64,000 nt of DNA from Olsenella sp. An293. GTDB taxonomy: Bacteria > Actinomycetota > Coriobacteriia > Coriobacteriales > Atopobiaceae. The notes below the pieces were generated by a model, which did not search any database, was not told the origin of the DNA, and was given only the letters and a program-made list of their open reading frames with translations. Within the stretch, counting starts at the first letter, position 1. Each line of letters starts with the position of its first letter. Location: NCBI RefSeq assembly GCF_002159495.1, contig NZ_NFIT01000004.1:1-64000 (forward strand), given 5' to 3'. Positions 8,639 through 16,067 of the stretch are shown here, one piece after another. The translations under genes were made by a program, and so were the position numbers.

Positions 8639-10240
8639 CTAGAGGATGCCGAGGACGGCGCAGATGACGCTGATGAGAACGATGGCAATCAGGATGACGT
8701 TGTAGCGCGGGCCCTTCTTCTGCATGTAGAAGTAGATGGCGAAGACCGCGATCAGCGGCAGGATGCCGGGGGCGATGGAGTCCAGGATGGACTGGATGCC
8801 GATGACGTTGCCGGCGCCCATCGTGATCTCGAGCGGGCTGGAGATCGTGATGTAGGAGCTGGACAGCGCGCCCATCATGATGAGGCCGAGGACGTTGGCC
8901 GCGAAGATGATGGACTGCATCACGCCGGACTGCAGCAGGCCGGTGATGGACTCACGGCCGAGCTTGTAGCCGCGCTGGGTCATGAAGTACTGGATGGCGA
9001 TAGAGACGCCGGGCCACAGGATCAGCGGGGCGATGCCGCCGAGAGCGTTGCCCTGCTCGGCGAACGGGATGAACATGCCGTAGATGATCGGCATGACCAC
9101 GGCCCAGACGATGGCGTCGCCCATGCCGGCGATCGGGCCCATGAGGCCGGTCTTGATGGAGGTGATGGCGGAGCCGGGGAGGTTCTTCTCGGTGGCCTTC
9201 TCCTCCTCCATGGCGATGGTGATGCCCTGGATGATGCCGCCGAGGGAGCCCTCGGTGTTGAAGAAGGCGAGGTGACGCTTGAGGGCGTCGGCCAGGTCCT
9301 CCTTGGCCGGGTAGAGCTTCTTGAGCGTCGGGATCATGGACGCGCAGAAGACCAGGCTCTGGAGACGCTCGTAGGAGTTGGAGAGCTCGCAGCCGAAGTA
9401 GTAGATCCAGAAGGACTTGGTGACGTCCTTCTTGGTGATGATGCCGCTCTTGGCGCTCTCCTTGGCCTCGGCGCTGCTCGAGGAGATCTGAGCGTTGACG
9501 GTGTCCGGGTAGAGGATCATGCGCAGGACGAGGGCGATGATCAGGCCGAAGATGGCCATGCCCATGACGGGGATCTGGAGATAGGCAACGGCGAAGTAGC
9601 CGAGGAAGAAGAACGGGATGAGCTCCTTCTTGCCGATGACCATGATCGTGAGGGCGAAGCCGAGCGCGGGCAGGATGCCGCCCATGACCTCGAAGGAGTG
9701 GATCAGCACCTCGGGCAGGGCCGCGATGAGGGCGTTGGCCCACTCAGCGCCAAACAGGTCGATGACGAAGACGAACGGGAAGCGGATCAAAAAGCCCATG
9801 AGGGCCGGGAACACGAACGCGCAGCGCATGATGCCGCCGGTGTTGGCGTCCTCCGCGTACTTGTCGGCCATGTGGACCCAGATGGCGTTGGTGGTGCGGC
9901 GCAGCTGGTCCACGAAGACGCCGATGACGCCAAACGGGACGGCCAGGGCCACGGCGAGCTCGGGGCTCATGTTGGACATGACGCCGAGCGGGATGGCGAT
10001 GACGCCGGCCAGGCACGGGTCGTTGGGGACGTTGCCGCCGGGCGTCGAGGTGACGCCGAGGTAGACGAGCTGGAGGGCTGCACCGATCTGCATCGAGAGC
10101 ACCATCTCGCCGGTCAGAAGGCCAACGAACACGCCGATCGTGGCCGGCTGGAGCAGGGCGCTGGAGAGGGTGTAGCCAAAGCGCAGACGGGCAAACCAGT
10201 AGTAGATGCCCATCGCGATTGCGATGCCCATAGTACCCAT
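8639..10240 (-). CDS. Fused PTS mannose-family IIC-IID permease
   Basis: 533-residue membrane protein that joins two subunits normally encoded separately. Residues 1-245 match the mannose/sorbose-family IIC (QPATIGVFVGLLTGE, LQLVYLGVTSTPGG). Residues about 246-268 are a Ser/Ala/Lys-rich linker. Residues about 269-533 match IID (ITKKDVTKSFWIYYFGCE, NTEGSLGGIIQGITIAMEEE, MGPIAGMGDAIVW). The frame is continuous and uninterrupted. With IIA and IIB encoded upstream it forms the membrane part of the transporter that phosphorylates its substrate on entry. By analogy with dgaABCD the substrate is probably D-glucosaminate or a close amino-sugar acid. Confidence 0.9.
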   Translation of the reverse strand: MGTMGIAIAMGIYYWFARLRFGYTLSSALLQPATIGVFVGLLTGEMVLSMQIGAALQLVYLGVTSTPGGNVPNDPCLAGVIAIPLGVMSNMSPELAVALAVPFGVIGVFVDQLRRTTNAIWVHMADKYAEDANTGGIMRCAFVFPALMGFLIRFPFVFVIDLFGAEWANALIAALPEVLIHSFEVMGGILPALGFALTIMVIGKKELIPFFFLGYFAVAYLQIPVMGMAIFGLIIALVLRMILYPDTVNAQISSSSAEAKESAKSGIITKKDVTKSFWIYYFGCELSNSYERLQSLVFCASMIPTLKKLYPAKEDLADALKRHLAFFNTEGSLGGIIQGITIAMEEEKATEKNLPGSAITSIKTGLMGPIAGMGDAIVWAVVMPIIYGMFIPFAEQGNALGGIAPLILWPGVSIAIQYFMTQRGYKLGRESITGLLQSGVMQSIIFAANVLGLIMMGALSSSYITISSPLEITMGAGNVIGIQSILDSIAPGILPLIAVFAIYFYMQKKGPRYNVILIAIVLISVICAVLGIL

Positions 10241-10358
10241 AGGTACCTCCTAAGGGACGAAACTAACACGGGTGTGCGACGCGAGGTCGCGCGGGGTGCG
10301 CGGCGCGGGGGGACGACGTCGCGCGGGGCGAGGCGGGGCGGCTTTGGGCCACCCGTGC

Positions 10359-10850
10359 CTAGCCGCGGTACTTCTTCAGGATGGAGTCGACGTCCTGCGG
10401 GGCGTCCTCGGGGATCGTCTGGAACACGATCTTGACGCCGTCGGCCGCGAGCTCGTCGAGAATGGCCGCGTCGGCGTCGTCGAGGGTGATGTTCTGGAAG
10501 ACGACCTTGCGCTCCGGGCCGCCGCCCAGTCCGCCGACCTGCACGGACGTGACCTTGACGCCCTGGTCGTAGACGCTCTTGAGGGCCTTGAGGCTCGGGA
10601 GCAGCAGCAGCACGTTGCCGGCGCCAAAGACGTCGGCGGCGTAGCTCTCGGCGGCCTGGGCCTCGGAGAGGCAGACGACCTCGACGCCGGTGGGCGCGGA
10701 CATGAGGTAGATGCTCCTCATGAACTCATCGGCGGCCAGCTCGTCGCTCACGACGACGATCTTGTTGGCCTGGACCTGGTTGACCCACTTGGTCATGACC
10801 TGCCCGTGGATGAGACGAGAGTCTACGCGCGTCAGAACAATGTTTCCCAT
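10359..10850 (-). CDS. PTS mannose-family IIB component
   Basis: 163-residue cytoplasmic phosphocarrier. The phosphorylation site is His15 in VDSRLIHGQV, the classic mannose/sorbose-family IIB motif. It accepts phosphate from the IIA encoded 17 bases upstream and passes it to the sugar at the IIC-IID permease. A G-rich 118-base gap with no gene separates it from the permease gene. Confidence 0.9.
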   Translation of the reverse strand: MGNIVLTRVDSRLIHGQVMTKWVNQVQANKIVVVSDELAADEFMRSIYLMSAPTGVEVVCLSEAQAAESYAADVFGAGNVLLLLPSLKALKSVYDQGVKVTSVQVGGLGGGPERKVVFQNITLDDADAAILDELAADGVKIVFQTIPEDAPQDVDSILKKYRG

Positions 10851-10867
10851 CTTTTCCTCCTTTCCAC

Positions 10868-11278
10868 CTAGCTCATGTTTGCCTTGACTTCTGCCACAAC
10901 ATCCTTGCAGGCACTGGCTCCTGCAGCGAGGATCGTGTCAAAGTCGAGCTTGCCGTCACCCTGAAGCTCGACGCAGGCCTCAAGCAGCATGGGCGCGTTG
11001 AGGCCGCAGAAGACCTTGATGCCGGTCTGGTTGCCGATGGCGGCCGCCACGTTGGAGGGCGTGCCGCCAAACAGATCGGTGATGATGAGGGAGTCGGGAG
11101 AGATGGTGTCCACGTACTCGCGGACCATGCCCATGTACTCGGGCAGCGTGTAGGAGGGCTTGAGGGCGATCTCGTGGACGCAGTCGATGGCGCCGAGGAT
11201 CATCTTGAGGCTCTCCGTGAGCGCCTCCCCCCAGCCGCCGTGAGTGAGCAGCAGAATCTTGGTGGGCTTGTCGGCCAT
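10868..11278 (-). CDS. PTS mannose-family IIA component
   Basis: 136-residue cytoplasmic protein of the mannose IIA fold. The phosphorylated histidine is His13 in LLLTHGGWG, and ITDLFGGTPSNVA is the conserved active-site loop. The ATG at 11278 has GGAGG just upstream; the open frame extends further but without a ribosome site. It is the first gene of the leftward glucosaminate operon (IIA, IIB, IICD, dgaE, dgaF). Confidence 0.9.
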   Translation of the reverse strand: MADKPTKILLLTHGGWGEALTESLKMILGAIDCVHEIALKPSYTLPEYMGMVREYVDTISPDSLIITDLFGGTPSNVAAAIGNQTGIKVFCGLNAPMLLEACVELQGDGKLDFDTILAAGASACKDVVAEVKANMS

Positions 11279-11484
11279 GGCTGGAACCTCCTCCGATAGG
11301 GCTGCCCGCGCTTCTCGCGGGCACACTGGCAAATTCGGAAAACCAGACGTCTGGCAGGCGCTCATTTGCGGGGCGCCAAGGCGCCTTTGGAACGATTCTA
11401 TGGCAATGCGCCAGCAGACGTCGAATTGAATTGGGCGAGCGGGCAGGTATCAGTAGCAGGCGATTCTCTTTTTGTTCTGGGATG

Positions 11485-11513
11485 AATCTATGTGATGTGG
11501 TACCGCTTGTCAA
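11485..11513 (-). promoter_or_regulatory. Promoter of the glucosaminate PTS operon
   Basis: On the minus strand a consensus TTGACA (11508-11513) is separated by 17 bases from TAGATT (11485-11490), about 205 bases upstream of the IIA start. This is the best sigma-70-type promoter in the region. Confidence 0.75.
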
Positions 11514-11544
11514 ATCGTACCGGAACGATTTTTCAAGTGGTACC
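11499..11544. promoter_or_regulatory. Palindromic operator cluster over the PTS promoter
   Basis: Two GGTACC palindromes (11499-11504, between -35 and -10, and 11539-11544) are 40 bases apart. A perfect AAATCGT-N6-ACGATTT inverted repeat (11512-11531) abuts the -35 box. This arrangement suits repression or looping by a dimeric regulator, most likely the GntR/UTRA protein encoded at the end of the cluster. Confidence 0.5.
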
Positions 11545-11730
11545 AAACGGTTTTCAGGCATGCGGAAATGCTGGTAGATGTGGGTGTTTTGGGGAGAATT
11601 GACGTGCGGGAAGCTGAAAGCGAGTCGGGGACGATTGCCGCGAGCGGCTTGGATTTGTCCGCGAGCGGTTACGGAGGTGGCGGGGGCGCCCTGGGCGGGC
11701 CGACCGCGCGAGCGAGGTTGCGGCAAGACG

Positions 11731-11762
11731 AAAAAGCCCGGAGGCCGCATGACCTCCGGGCT
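11731..11762 (-). terminator. Rho-independent terminator of tRNA-fMet
   Basis: On the minus strand AGCCCGGAGG pairs with CCTCCGGGCT around an 8-base loop and is followed by a run of five T. It lies ten bases beyond the tRNA 3' end. Confidence 0.85.
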
Positions 11763-11771
11763 GACTTTGTA

Positions 11772-11848
<77 letters not shown>

Positions 11849-11877
11849 ATGGGTGCACCTCGTGTGTGCAAGAAATA

Positions 11878-11906
11878 ACTATACCGACTAGCGCCCTTGT
11901 GTGCAA
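11878..11906 (-). promoter_or_regulatory. Promoter of tRNA-fMet
   Basis: Minus-strand TTGCAC (11901-11906), a 17-base spacer, then TATAGT (11878-11883), about 30 bases upstream of the tRNA. Confidence 0.75.
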
Positions 11907-11989
11907 CAACAGACTCGAATATGTACGCATCTCCACAACTCGCTCGGGCCGAAGCCCGCGTGACGGACGCCGGGGGTGCCTGTCGCGCG

Positions 11990-12346
11990 CTACGCGGATG
12001 CGGCGGCGCTCGCCCGCGGCGTGAACGCGCGGAGCATGAGGCGCGCGGCCTCGAGCGCGCCCTCCTGCGTCAGGCGGTAGACGTTGGCGAGCTGGCCGCC
12101 GTCAGGGGCATGGCGCTGGGAGGCGCTGACCAGCCCACGCCGGCGCAGCAGCGTCATGGCATAGTCCGTCGTGTTGGGGCTGAGCCCCAGCGCCCAGGCG
12201 ACCTCCCCCTTGCTCACGATCGAGCCATCGCCGTCCCCGCCGGTTTGGGCAAGGTAGATCAGCACCCGCTCCCAGGCGTAGGTGTGCCGGCCGTCAATGA
12301 CGTCGGGGAGGATGCTCCCCTGCACGGCGGGGACCTTCTCTGCCAC
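11990..12346 (-). CDS. Small MarR/winged-helix DNA-binding protein
   Basis: 118-residue protein with one winged-helix domain: a HTYAWERVLIYLAQTG first helix, SKGEVAWALGLSPNTTDYAMTLLRRRGLV as recognition region, and a basic wing ending RLTQEGALEAARLML. The start is a GTG at 12346 with a strong AAGGAGG eight bases upstream. The upstream extension to 12466 is Arg-rich and has no ribosome site. It resembles MarR or ArsR-like regulators. The target and ligand are unknown and no partner gene is adjacent. Confidence 0.75.
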   Translation of the reverse strand: MAEKVPAVQGSILPDVIDGRHTYAWERVLIYLAQTGGDGDGSIVSKGEVAWALGLSPNTTDYAMTLLRRRGLVSASQRHAPDGGQLANVYRLTQEGALEAARLMLRAFTPRASAAASA

Positions 12347-12691
12347 GGCTCCAACCTCCTTAGGCCAAGAGCGACCACGGCGAGGAGACACGAACTGAGA
12401 CGCCATCCCCCGGGCGAGCGAACGGCTCGAGCGCCTGGGGGAGCAAGCATGTCCCAAGTTGCTCATTCGAGTGTCCTCGCGAGATTACCTGACAACTCGC
12501 AAGTCAAATTGAGTATACCCCCCTAGCCATTTTTCAAGCGATTGAACTGGTATTTCAGTGTTCTTAAGTAATTTACGCGTGGGGGGTATTCATTTGTTGC
12601 GCCGCCGTAGCCCTCGCTCGCGTCAATTGTTGTCCGGTCGGGGTATATACTCGAACACAGGTTCGTATCCAACGCGCGGGAAGGGGGCGGC
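12347..12691. other. Divergent promoter region, no gene
   Basis: 345 bases separate the leftward winged-helix gene from the rightward hypothetical gene. The centre is A+T-rich. TATACCCCCC (12514-12523) and GGGGGGTATT (12581-12590) are inverted 10-base boxes flanking this centre. A TATACT box sits about 45 bases before the rightward gene. No RNA gene is recognised. Confidence 0.5.
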
Positions 12692-13009
12692 ATGTCCCGG
12701 CTGCTCGGCGGCACCAACGGCATACCCGGCTACGACGAGCGCACCTACGTCTGCGTGAGGTCGGTGACCGAGGCGGACGGCCACACGCGCCCGCTCGAGA
12801 TCTCGTGGGCGGACGGGCGCAGCTTCCCCATCGTCGCAAGCACGCTCACGCGCGTGGTCGGGCGCTGGGAGCTCGGGACCGTCATCATGGTCTGGGACGT
12901 TGAGCTGCGGCTTCGCGCGCGCCGGCGGCTCTTCTGGGAGCGCGGGCGCTGGTTCGTGCCCAGCCGCAGCATAGACCGCAACGGCGAGCGGGCGCCGGGC
13001 GAGCCGTGA
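12692..13009 (+). CDS. Hypothetical small protein
   Basis: 105 residues starting at an ATG preceded by AAGGGGGCGG. The sequence is predicted as a compact beta-rich domain (YVCVRSVTEADG, PLEISWADGRSFPI, IMVWDVELRLRARRRLFWE) with a basic C-terminus. Third-position G+C and the ribosome site support a real gene. No family is recognised. It has its own promoter region and stands alone between the winged-helix gene and the AIM24 gene. Confidence 0.6.
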   Translation: MSRLLGGTNGIPGYDERTYVCVRSVTEADGHTRPLEISWADGRSFPIVASTLTRVVGRWELGTVIMVWDVELRLRARRRLFWERGRWFVPSRSIDRNGERAPGEP

Positions 13010-13058
13010 GGGCCGCTCTTCTCGCCTGCCGCTGCGCGTCCGCAGTTGCGCGCGGCGC

Positions 13059-13757
13059 CTAGTTGGACTGCGTGGGCAGGTACGGGTGCATCGCCTGGGC
13101 CAGGTTTGCGAGGTTGCGCGTCTGGATGTACACACGGCCGCTGCCGACGAAGGTGTTCACCAGGCCCTCTCCCGTCGTGAAGCCGAGCATGCCGCTCGCG
13201 ACCTCGATGCGGTAGTCAAGGGCGGCGTCCCACGCCACCACGTGCTCGTTGTCCACGACCAGTGGCTCGTCGGGCGTGACGTCGAGCACCAGGACGTCGC
13301 CAAACGCGGAGACCAAAAGCGAGCCCGCACCGTGCACCTCCATCACGAAGAGGCCTCCCGTGTTGCCGAAGAGCGCCTTGGAGACGCCCTGGCTCACCAT
13401 CGTGTAGTCCACGCCCTCGTCGCAGGCGAGAAACGCCCCGGTGTTCAGGCGATACTGGTGAGCGTCATCAATCGCGAGCTCCATGATCTTGCCGGGGATG
13501 GGCGGGGCGATGGCGATCTCGCCGTCTGCGGAGGTGCCGGTGGCCGTGGTGATGAACATGGACTCGCCGCTCGTGATGCTGCGACCGATGGCGCTGAACA
13601 CGCCGCCGAGGCCCTTCTTCTTGGTGTTGAGCCCGCCCGTGATCTCGACCCCGCGGGAGTACACCATGCTTCCACTCTCGGTCCGCACGGACTCGCCCTG
13701 CGCGAGCGCGATGCGGGCGATGGGGCAATCGGAGTCGCCGGTCAGAACGAATCTCAT
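13059..13757 (-). CDS. AIM24 / TIGR00266 family protein
   Basis: 232-residue beta-rich protein of the AIM24 family, named after a yeast mitochondrial biogenesis factor. Visible hallmarks are ESGSMVYSRGVEITGGL near the N-terminus, a GLGGVFSAIGRSITSGESMF glycine-rich segment, and GSGRVYIQTRNLANLA at the end. Length is normal for the bacterial family. The biochemical role of bacterial AIM24 proteins is unsettled. It is transcribed alone, divergently from the ROK kinase. Confidence 0.85.
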   Translation of the reverse strand: MRFVLTGDSDCPIARIALAQGESVRTESGSMVYSRGVEITGGLNTKKKGLGGVFSAIGRSITSGESMFITTATGTSADGEIAIAPPIPGKIMELAIDDAHQYRLNTGAFLACDEGVDYTMVSQGVSKALFGNTGGLFVMEVHGAGSLLVSAFGDVLVLDVTPDEPLVVDNEHVVAWDAALDYRIEVASGMLGFTTGEGLVNTFVGSGRVYIQTRNLANLAQAMHPYLPTQSN

Positions 13758-13909
13758 GATGGTTCCCTTCTCGAGCTGGGAGGCACGTCCTTCTCGCCCA
13801 GTATAGCGTGCGGGTCCGCGTCGCCGAGCCGCCCGTTCGCCGACGCGGCGCCCATCCCCCGCCTGCCTCGCGCTACGATGGCACCGCAGATCCCGTGACA
13901 GGAGGAGAC

Positions 13910-14833
13910 ATGACCAGGCTCGCCGTTTTTGACGTGGGCGGAACCGCCATCAAGTACTGCGCGATGGAGGGCACCGACATCCAGCTCCAAGGGGAGGTCC
14001 CCACGCCGGACCCCGAGTCCGAGGACCAGGGCCCCTTCCTCGAGGCCCTCGAGGGCGTGCTTGCGCAGTTGGGGCCCGTTGAGGGTATCGCGCTCTCCAT
14101 GCCCGGCGTGATCGACGTCGACCGCAAGTACCTCCACACCGGCGGCGCGCTCAAGTACAACTTCAACGCGGACGTCACCGCGTGGGAGAAGCGCTTTGGC
14201 CTGCCCGTCGAGGTGGAAAACGACGCCCGCTGCTCCACGATGGCCGAGCTCGCCGTGGGCAACCTGCAGGGCGTCCGGTCCGGCGTGGTGCTCACCTTTG
14301 GGACGGGCATCGGCGGCGGCACGGTGATCAACGGAGAGCTCTACAAGGGCGCGCACCTCTACTCCGGCGAGGCCTCGATGATGTACTCCAAGCTCCCGCG
14401 CAAAGACAGCGAGCTGCGCGACGACGGCGCCTGGTCGACGGAGTGCTCCACGTTTGGCATGTGTCGGCGCCTGGCCGAGGCCAAGGGCATCGAGCGCTGC
14501 GACGGGCGCCAGCTCTTCACCTGGCTCGAGGAGGGCGACGAGGTCACCGCGCGCGTGTTTAGCGACGTGTGCGACGGCATCGCGATGCAGATTCACAACA
14601 TCCAGTGCTGGCTCGATCCGGAGCGCATCTGCCTGGGCGGCGGCATCAGCAAAAACCCGCTCTTCATCGAGGGCGTGCGGGATGCTCATCGCCGCTTCAA
14701 CGCGGAGCTGCTCTACGACTTCCCCGAGGTTGAGATCGTGACCTGCCGCTTCTTCAACGACGCCAACCTCATCGGCGCGTACCAGCACTTCCTCCGCATG
14801 CGCGAGAAGCGGTCCGCGGCAGAAAACCTCTAG
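13910..14833 (+). CDS. ROK-family sugar kinase
   Basis: 307-residue ATP-dependent sugar kinase of the ROK group. It has the phosphate-1 motif AVFDVGGTAIKY at the N-terminus, GVIDVD around residue 65, and LTFGTGIGGGTVINGEL near residue 130. The CxCGxxGC zinc cluster of many ROK glucokinases is missing, as in the beta-glucoside kinase and related branch. The ATG at 13910 follows GGAGGAG by four bases. Substrate is unknown; no sugar operon is directly attached. Confidence 0.87.
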   Translation: MTRLAVFDVGGTAIKYCAMEGTDIQLQGEVPTPDPESEDQGPFLEALEGVLAQLGPVEGIALSMPGVIDVDRKYLHTGGALKYNFNADVTAWEKRFGLPVEVENDARCSTMAELAVGNLQGVRSGVVLTFGTGIGGGTVINGELYKGAHLYSGEASMMYSKLPRKDSELRDDGAWSTECSTFGMCRRLAEAKGIERCDGRQLFTWLEEGDEVTARVFSDVCDGIAMQIHNIQCWLDPERICLGGGISKNPLFIEGVRDAHRRFNAELLYDFPEVEIVTCRFFNDANLIGAYQHFLRMREKRSAAENL

Positions 14834-14945
14834 GTTGTTGGCATTTTTGCCCCAAAGTGCATCGCCTCTCGTCAGAGCCCCTCGATCGGGCCGACGCGCC
14901 AAGCCACAAAGGCCAGTTGGCCGCCCAGCCAAGAAGCCCTTCACG

Positions 14946-14985
14946 AGTGCGCCCTCCGGCGGAGGGCGCACTTCGGGCCTTTTTC
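14946..14985 (+). terminator. Hairpin terminator after the ROK kinase
   Basis: AGTGCGCCCTCC (14946-14957) pairs perfectly with GGAGGGCGCACT (14961-14972), and a run of five T follows at about 14980. It probably ends the ROK transcript. Confidence 0.65.
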
Positions 14986-15023
14986 GCCAACGCAGCCACG
15001 CCGCACCGCCCCACCCCCGACCA

Positions 15024-15085
15024 GTTGACAATTACGTCAGGTTATATTGTCAACTTTGACAGTTGCGTCAGGTTATATTGTCAAC
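15024..15085. repeat. Two tandem copies of a 31-bp A+T-rich repeat
   Basis: Copies at 15024-15054 and 15055-15085 share the pattern TTGACA(A/G)TT(A/G)CGTCAGG followed by TTATATTGTCAAC. Each unit begins and ends with complementary GTTGACA / TGTCAAC boxes (first base T in the second copy) and contains a TGAC-N6-GTCA dyad. They lie just past the stop of the leftward phosphatase at 15093. The composition is clearly unlike the G+C-rich surroundings. Confidence 0.85.
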
Positions 15086-15092
15086 TTGCCGG

Positions 15093-15887
15093 CTACAGGC
15101 CCTCGAGGATCTCGCGCATCGTGGCCTGAACGGCGTGCTCGGTGTTGCGGCTGATGACGCGCTGGCCGATCTGGCGCACGGCGTAGCGGGCGTTCTCCAT
15201 CACGTAGGGGTGCCCCACGTAGCGCAGCATCGCGTAGTCGTTCATGGAGTCGCCAAAGGCCACGACCTCGCTGCGGTCGATGCCCCAGTAACGCAGCACC
15301 TGCTCGAGCCCCGTTGCCTTGTTCACGTGGCGCGGCACCACGTCGATCCAGCGCGAGCCGCTCGGCAGGAAGGTGAACCACTCGGAGAGCTCGCGCTCGA
15401 GAACGTAGGCCATGTCCATGAGCTGCTCGGGCAGCTCACAGCACACGGCGGCCTTGATGATGCTCACGTCCGGCGAGGGCGGGTCGAAGATGCGCTCGGC
15501 GTTGGGGAGGTCCTTGTCAAGCTCGCGCAGGTAGGAGCTCTGGTCGTTGAGCAGATAGGTGTGCGTGGCGTCATAGAGCGCAAGATGGATGCAGTCAAAG
15601 AGCTGCGTGGTCTCAAACAGGCGCATCACCGCGATGGTCGAGAAGACCTCGCGGTCGAGTAGGCGACCGTCGGCGTAGACCTGCGTGCCGAGCGATGCCA
15701 CATAGTCCATCTCGTCCGCAACCGGCCCAAAGAACCAGCGCAGCGTGTCATAGCGACGCCCTGAGCTGGCCACAAAGCGCACGCCCTTCTCGTGCAGGGC
15801 GTGGATGAGCTCGAAGGTCTCCTCGGGAACCTGGGCGTCGCCGTCCAGCAGCGTGCCGTCCATGTCTGACGCAATGAGCTTGATCAT
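15093..15887 (-). CDS. Cof-type HAD phosphatase
   Basis: 264-residue phosphatase of the Cof/IIB HAD subfamily. The DMDGTLL motif (Asp8/Asp10) opens the protein, SSGR is motif II, and the GDSMNDYAML motif IV lies near residue 220, with a large alpha/beta cap between. GGAGG precedes the ATG. Such enzymes dephosphorylate sugar phosphates, nucleotides or flavin precursors with broad specificity. It follows a paralogue (16068-16910) and is flanked on both sides by the 31-bp repeats. Confidence 0.87.
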   Translation of the reverse strand: MIKLIASDMDGTLLDGDAQVPEETFELIHALHEKGVRFVASSGRRYDTLRWFFGPVADEMDYVASLGTQVYADGRLLDREVFSTIAVMRLFETTQLFDCIHLALYDATHTYLLNDQSSYLRELDKDLPNAERIFDPPSPDVSIIKAAVCCELPEQLMDMAYVLERELSEWFTFLPSGSRWIDVVPRHVNKATGLEQVLRYWGIDRSEVVAFGDSMNDYAMLRYVGHPYVMENARYAVRQIGQRVISRNTEHAVQATMREILEGL

Positions 15888-15928
15888 GGCTGAACCTCCT
15901 CGTCTGGACTTGGCGGTCGTAACGGACC

Positions 15929-16033
15929 GCGGGTTGACAGTTGCGTCAGGTTATGCGGGTTGACAGTTGCGTCAGGTTATATTGTCAACTCGTTCCGAGT
16001 TGACAATATAACCTGACGCAACTGTCAACCCGC
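15929..16033. repeat. 31-bp repeat cluster with a perfect 38-bp-arm palindrome
   Basis: The first 26 bases of the unit appear at 15929-15954. An immediately following full copy forms the left arm (15955-15992) of a perfect inverted repeat whose right arm is 15996-16033, with only TTC as loop. The sequence lies between two leftward Cof-type phosphatase genes. If transcribed it would fold into a 38-bp stem; if DNA is the active form it offers several dyads for a regulator. Confidence 0.9.
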
Positions 16034-16067
16034 AACCTGGCACAGCTGTCACGACCAACAGCCCCTC

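Noticed and set aside
10241-10358. G-rich gap between PTS IIB and IICD as a possible G-quadruplex or riboswitch
   Set aside because: G runs are present but no conserved aptamer pattern is visible, and such runs are common in this G+C-rich DNA.
15024-16033. 31-bp repeats considered as a CRISPR array or integron attC sites
   Set aside because: Copies are adjacent without spacers, no cas genes exist nearby, and the end boxes (GTTGACA/TGTCAAC) do not fit the attC core pattern. No integrase is present.
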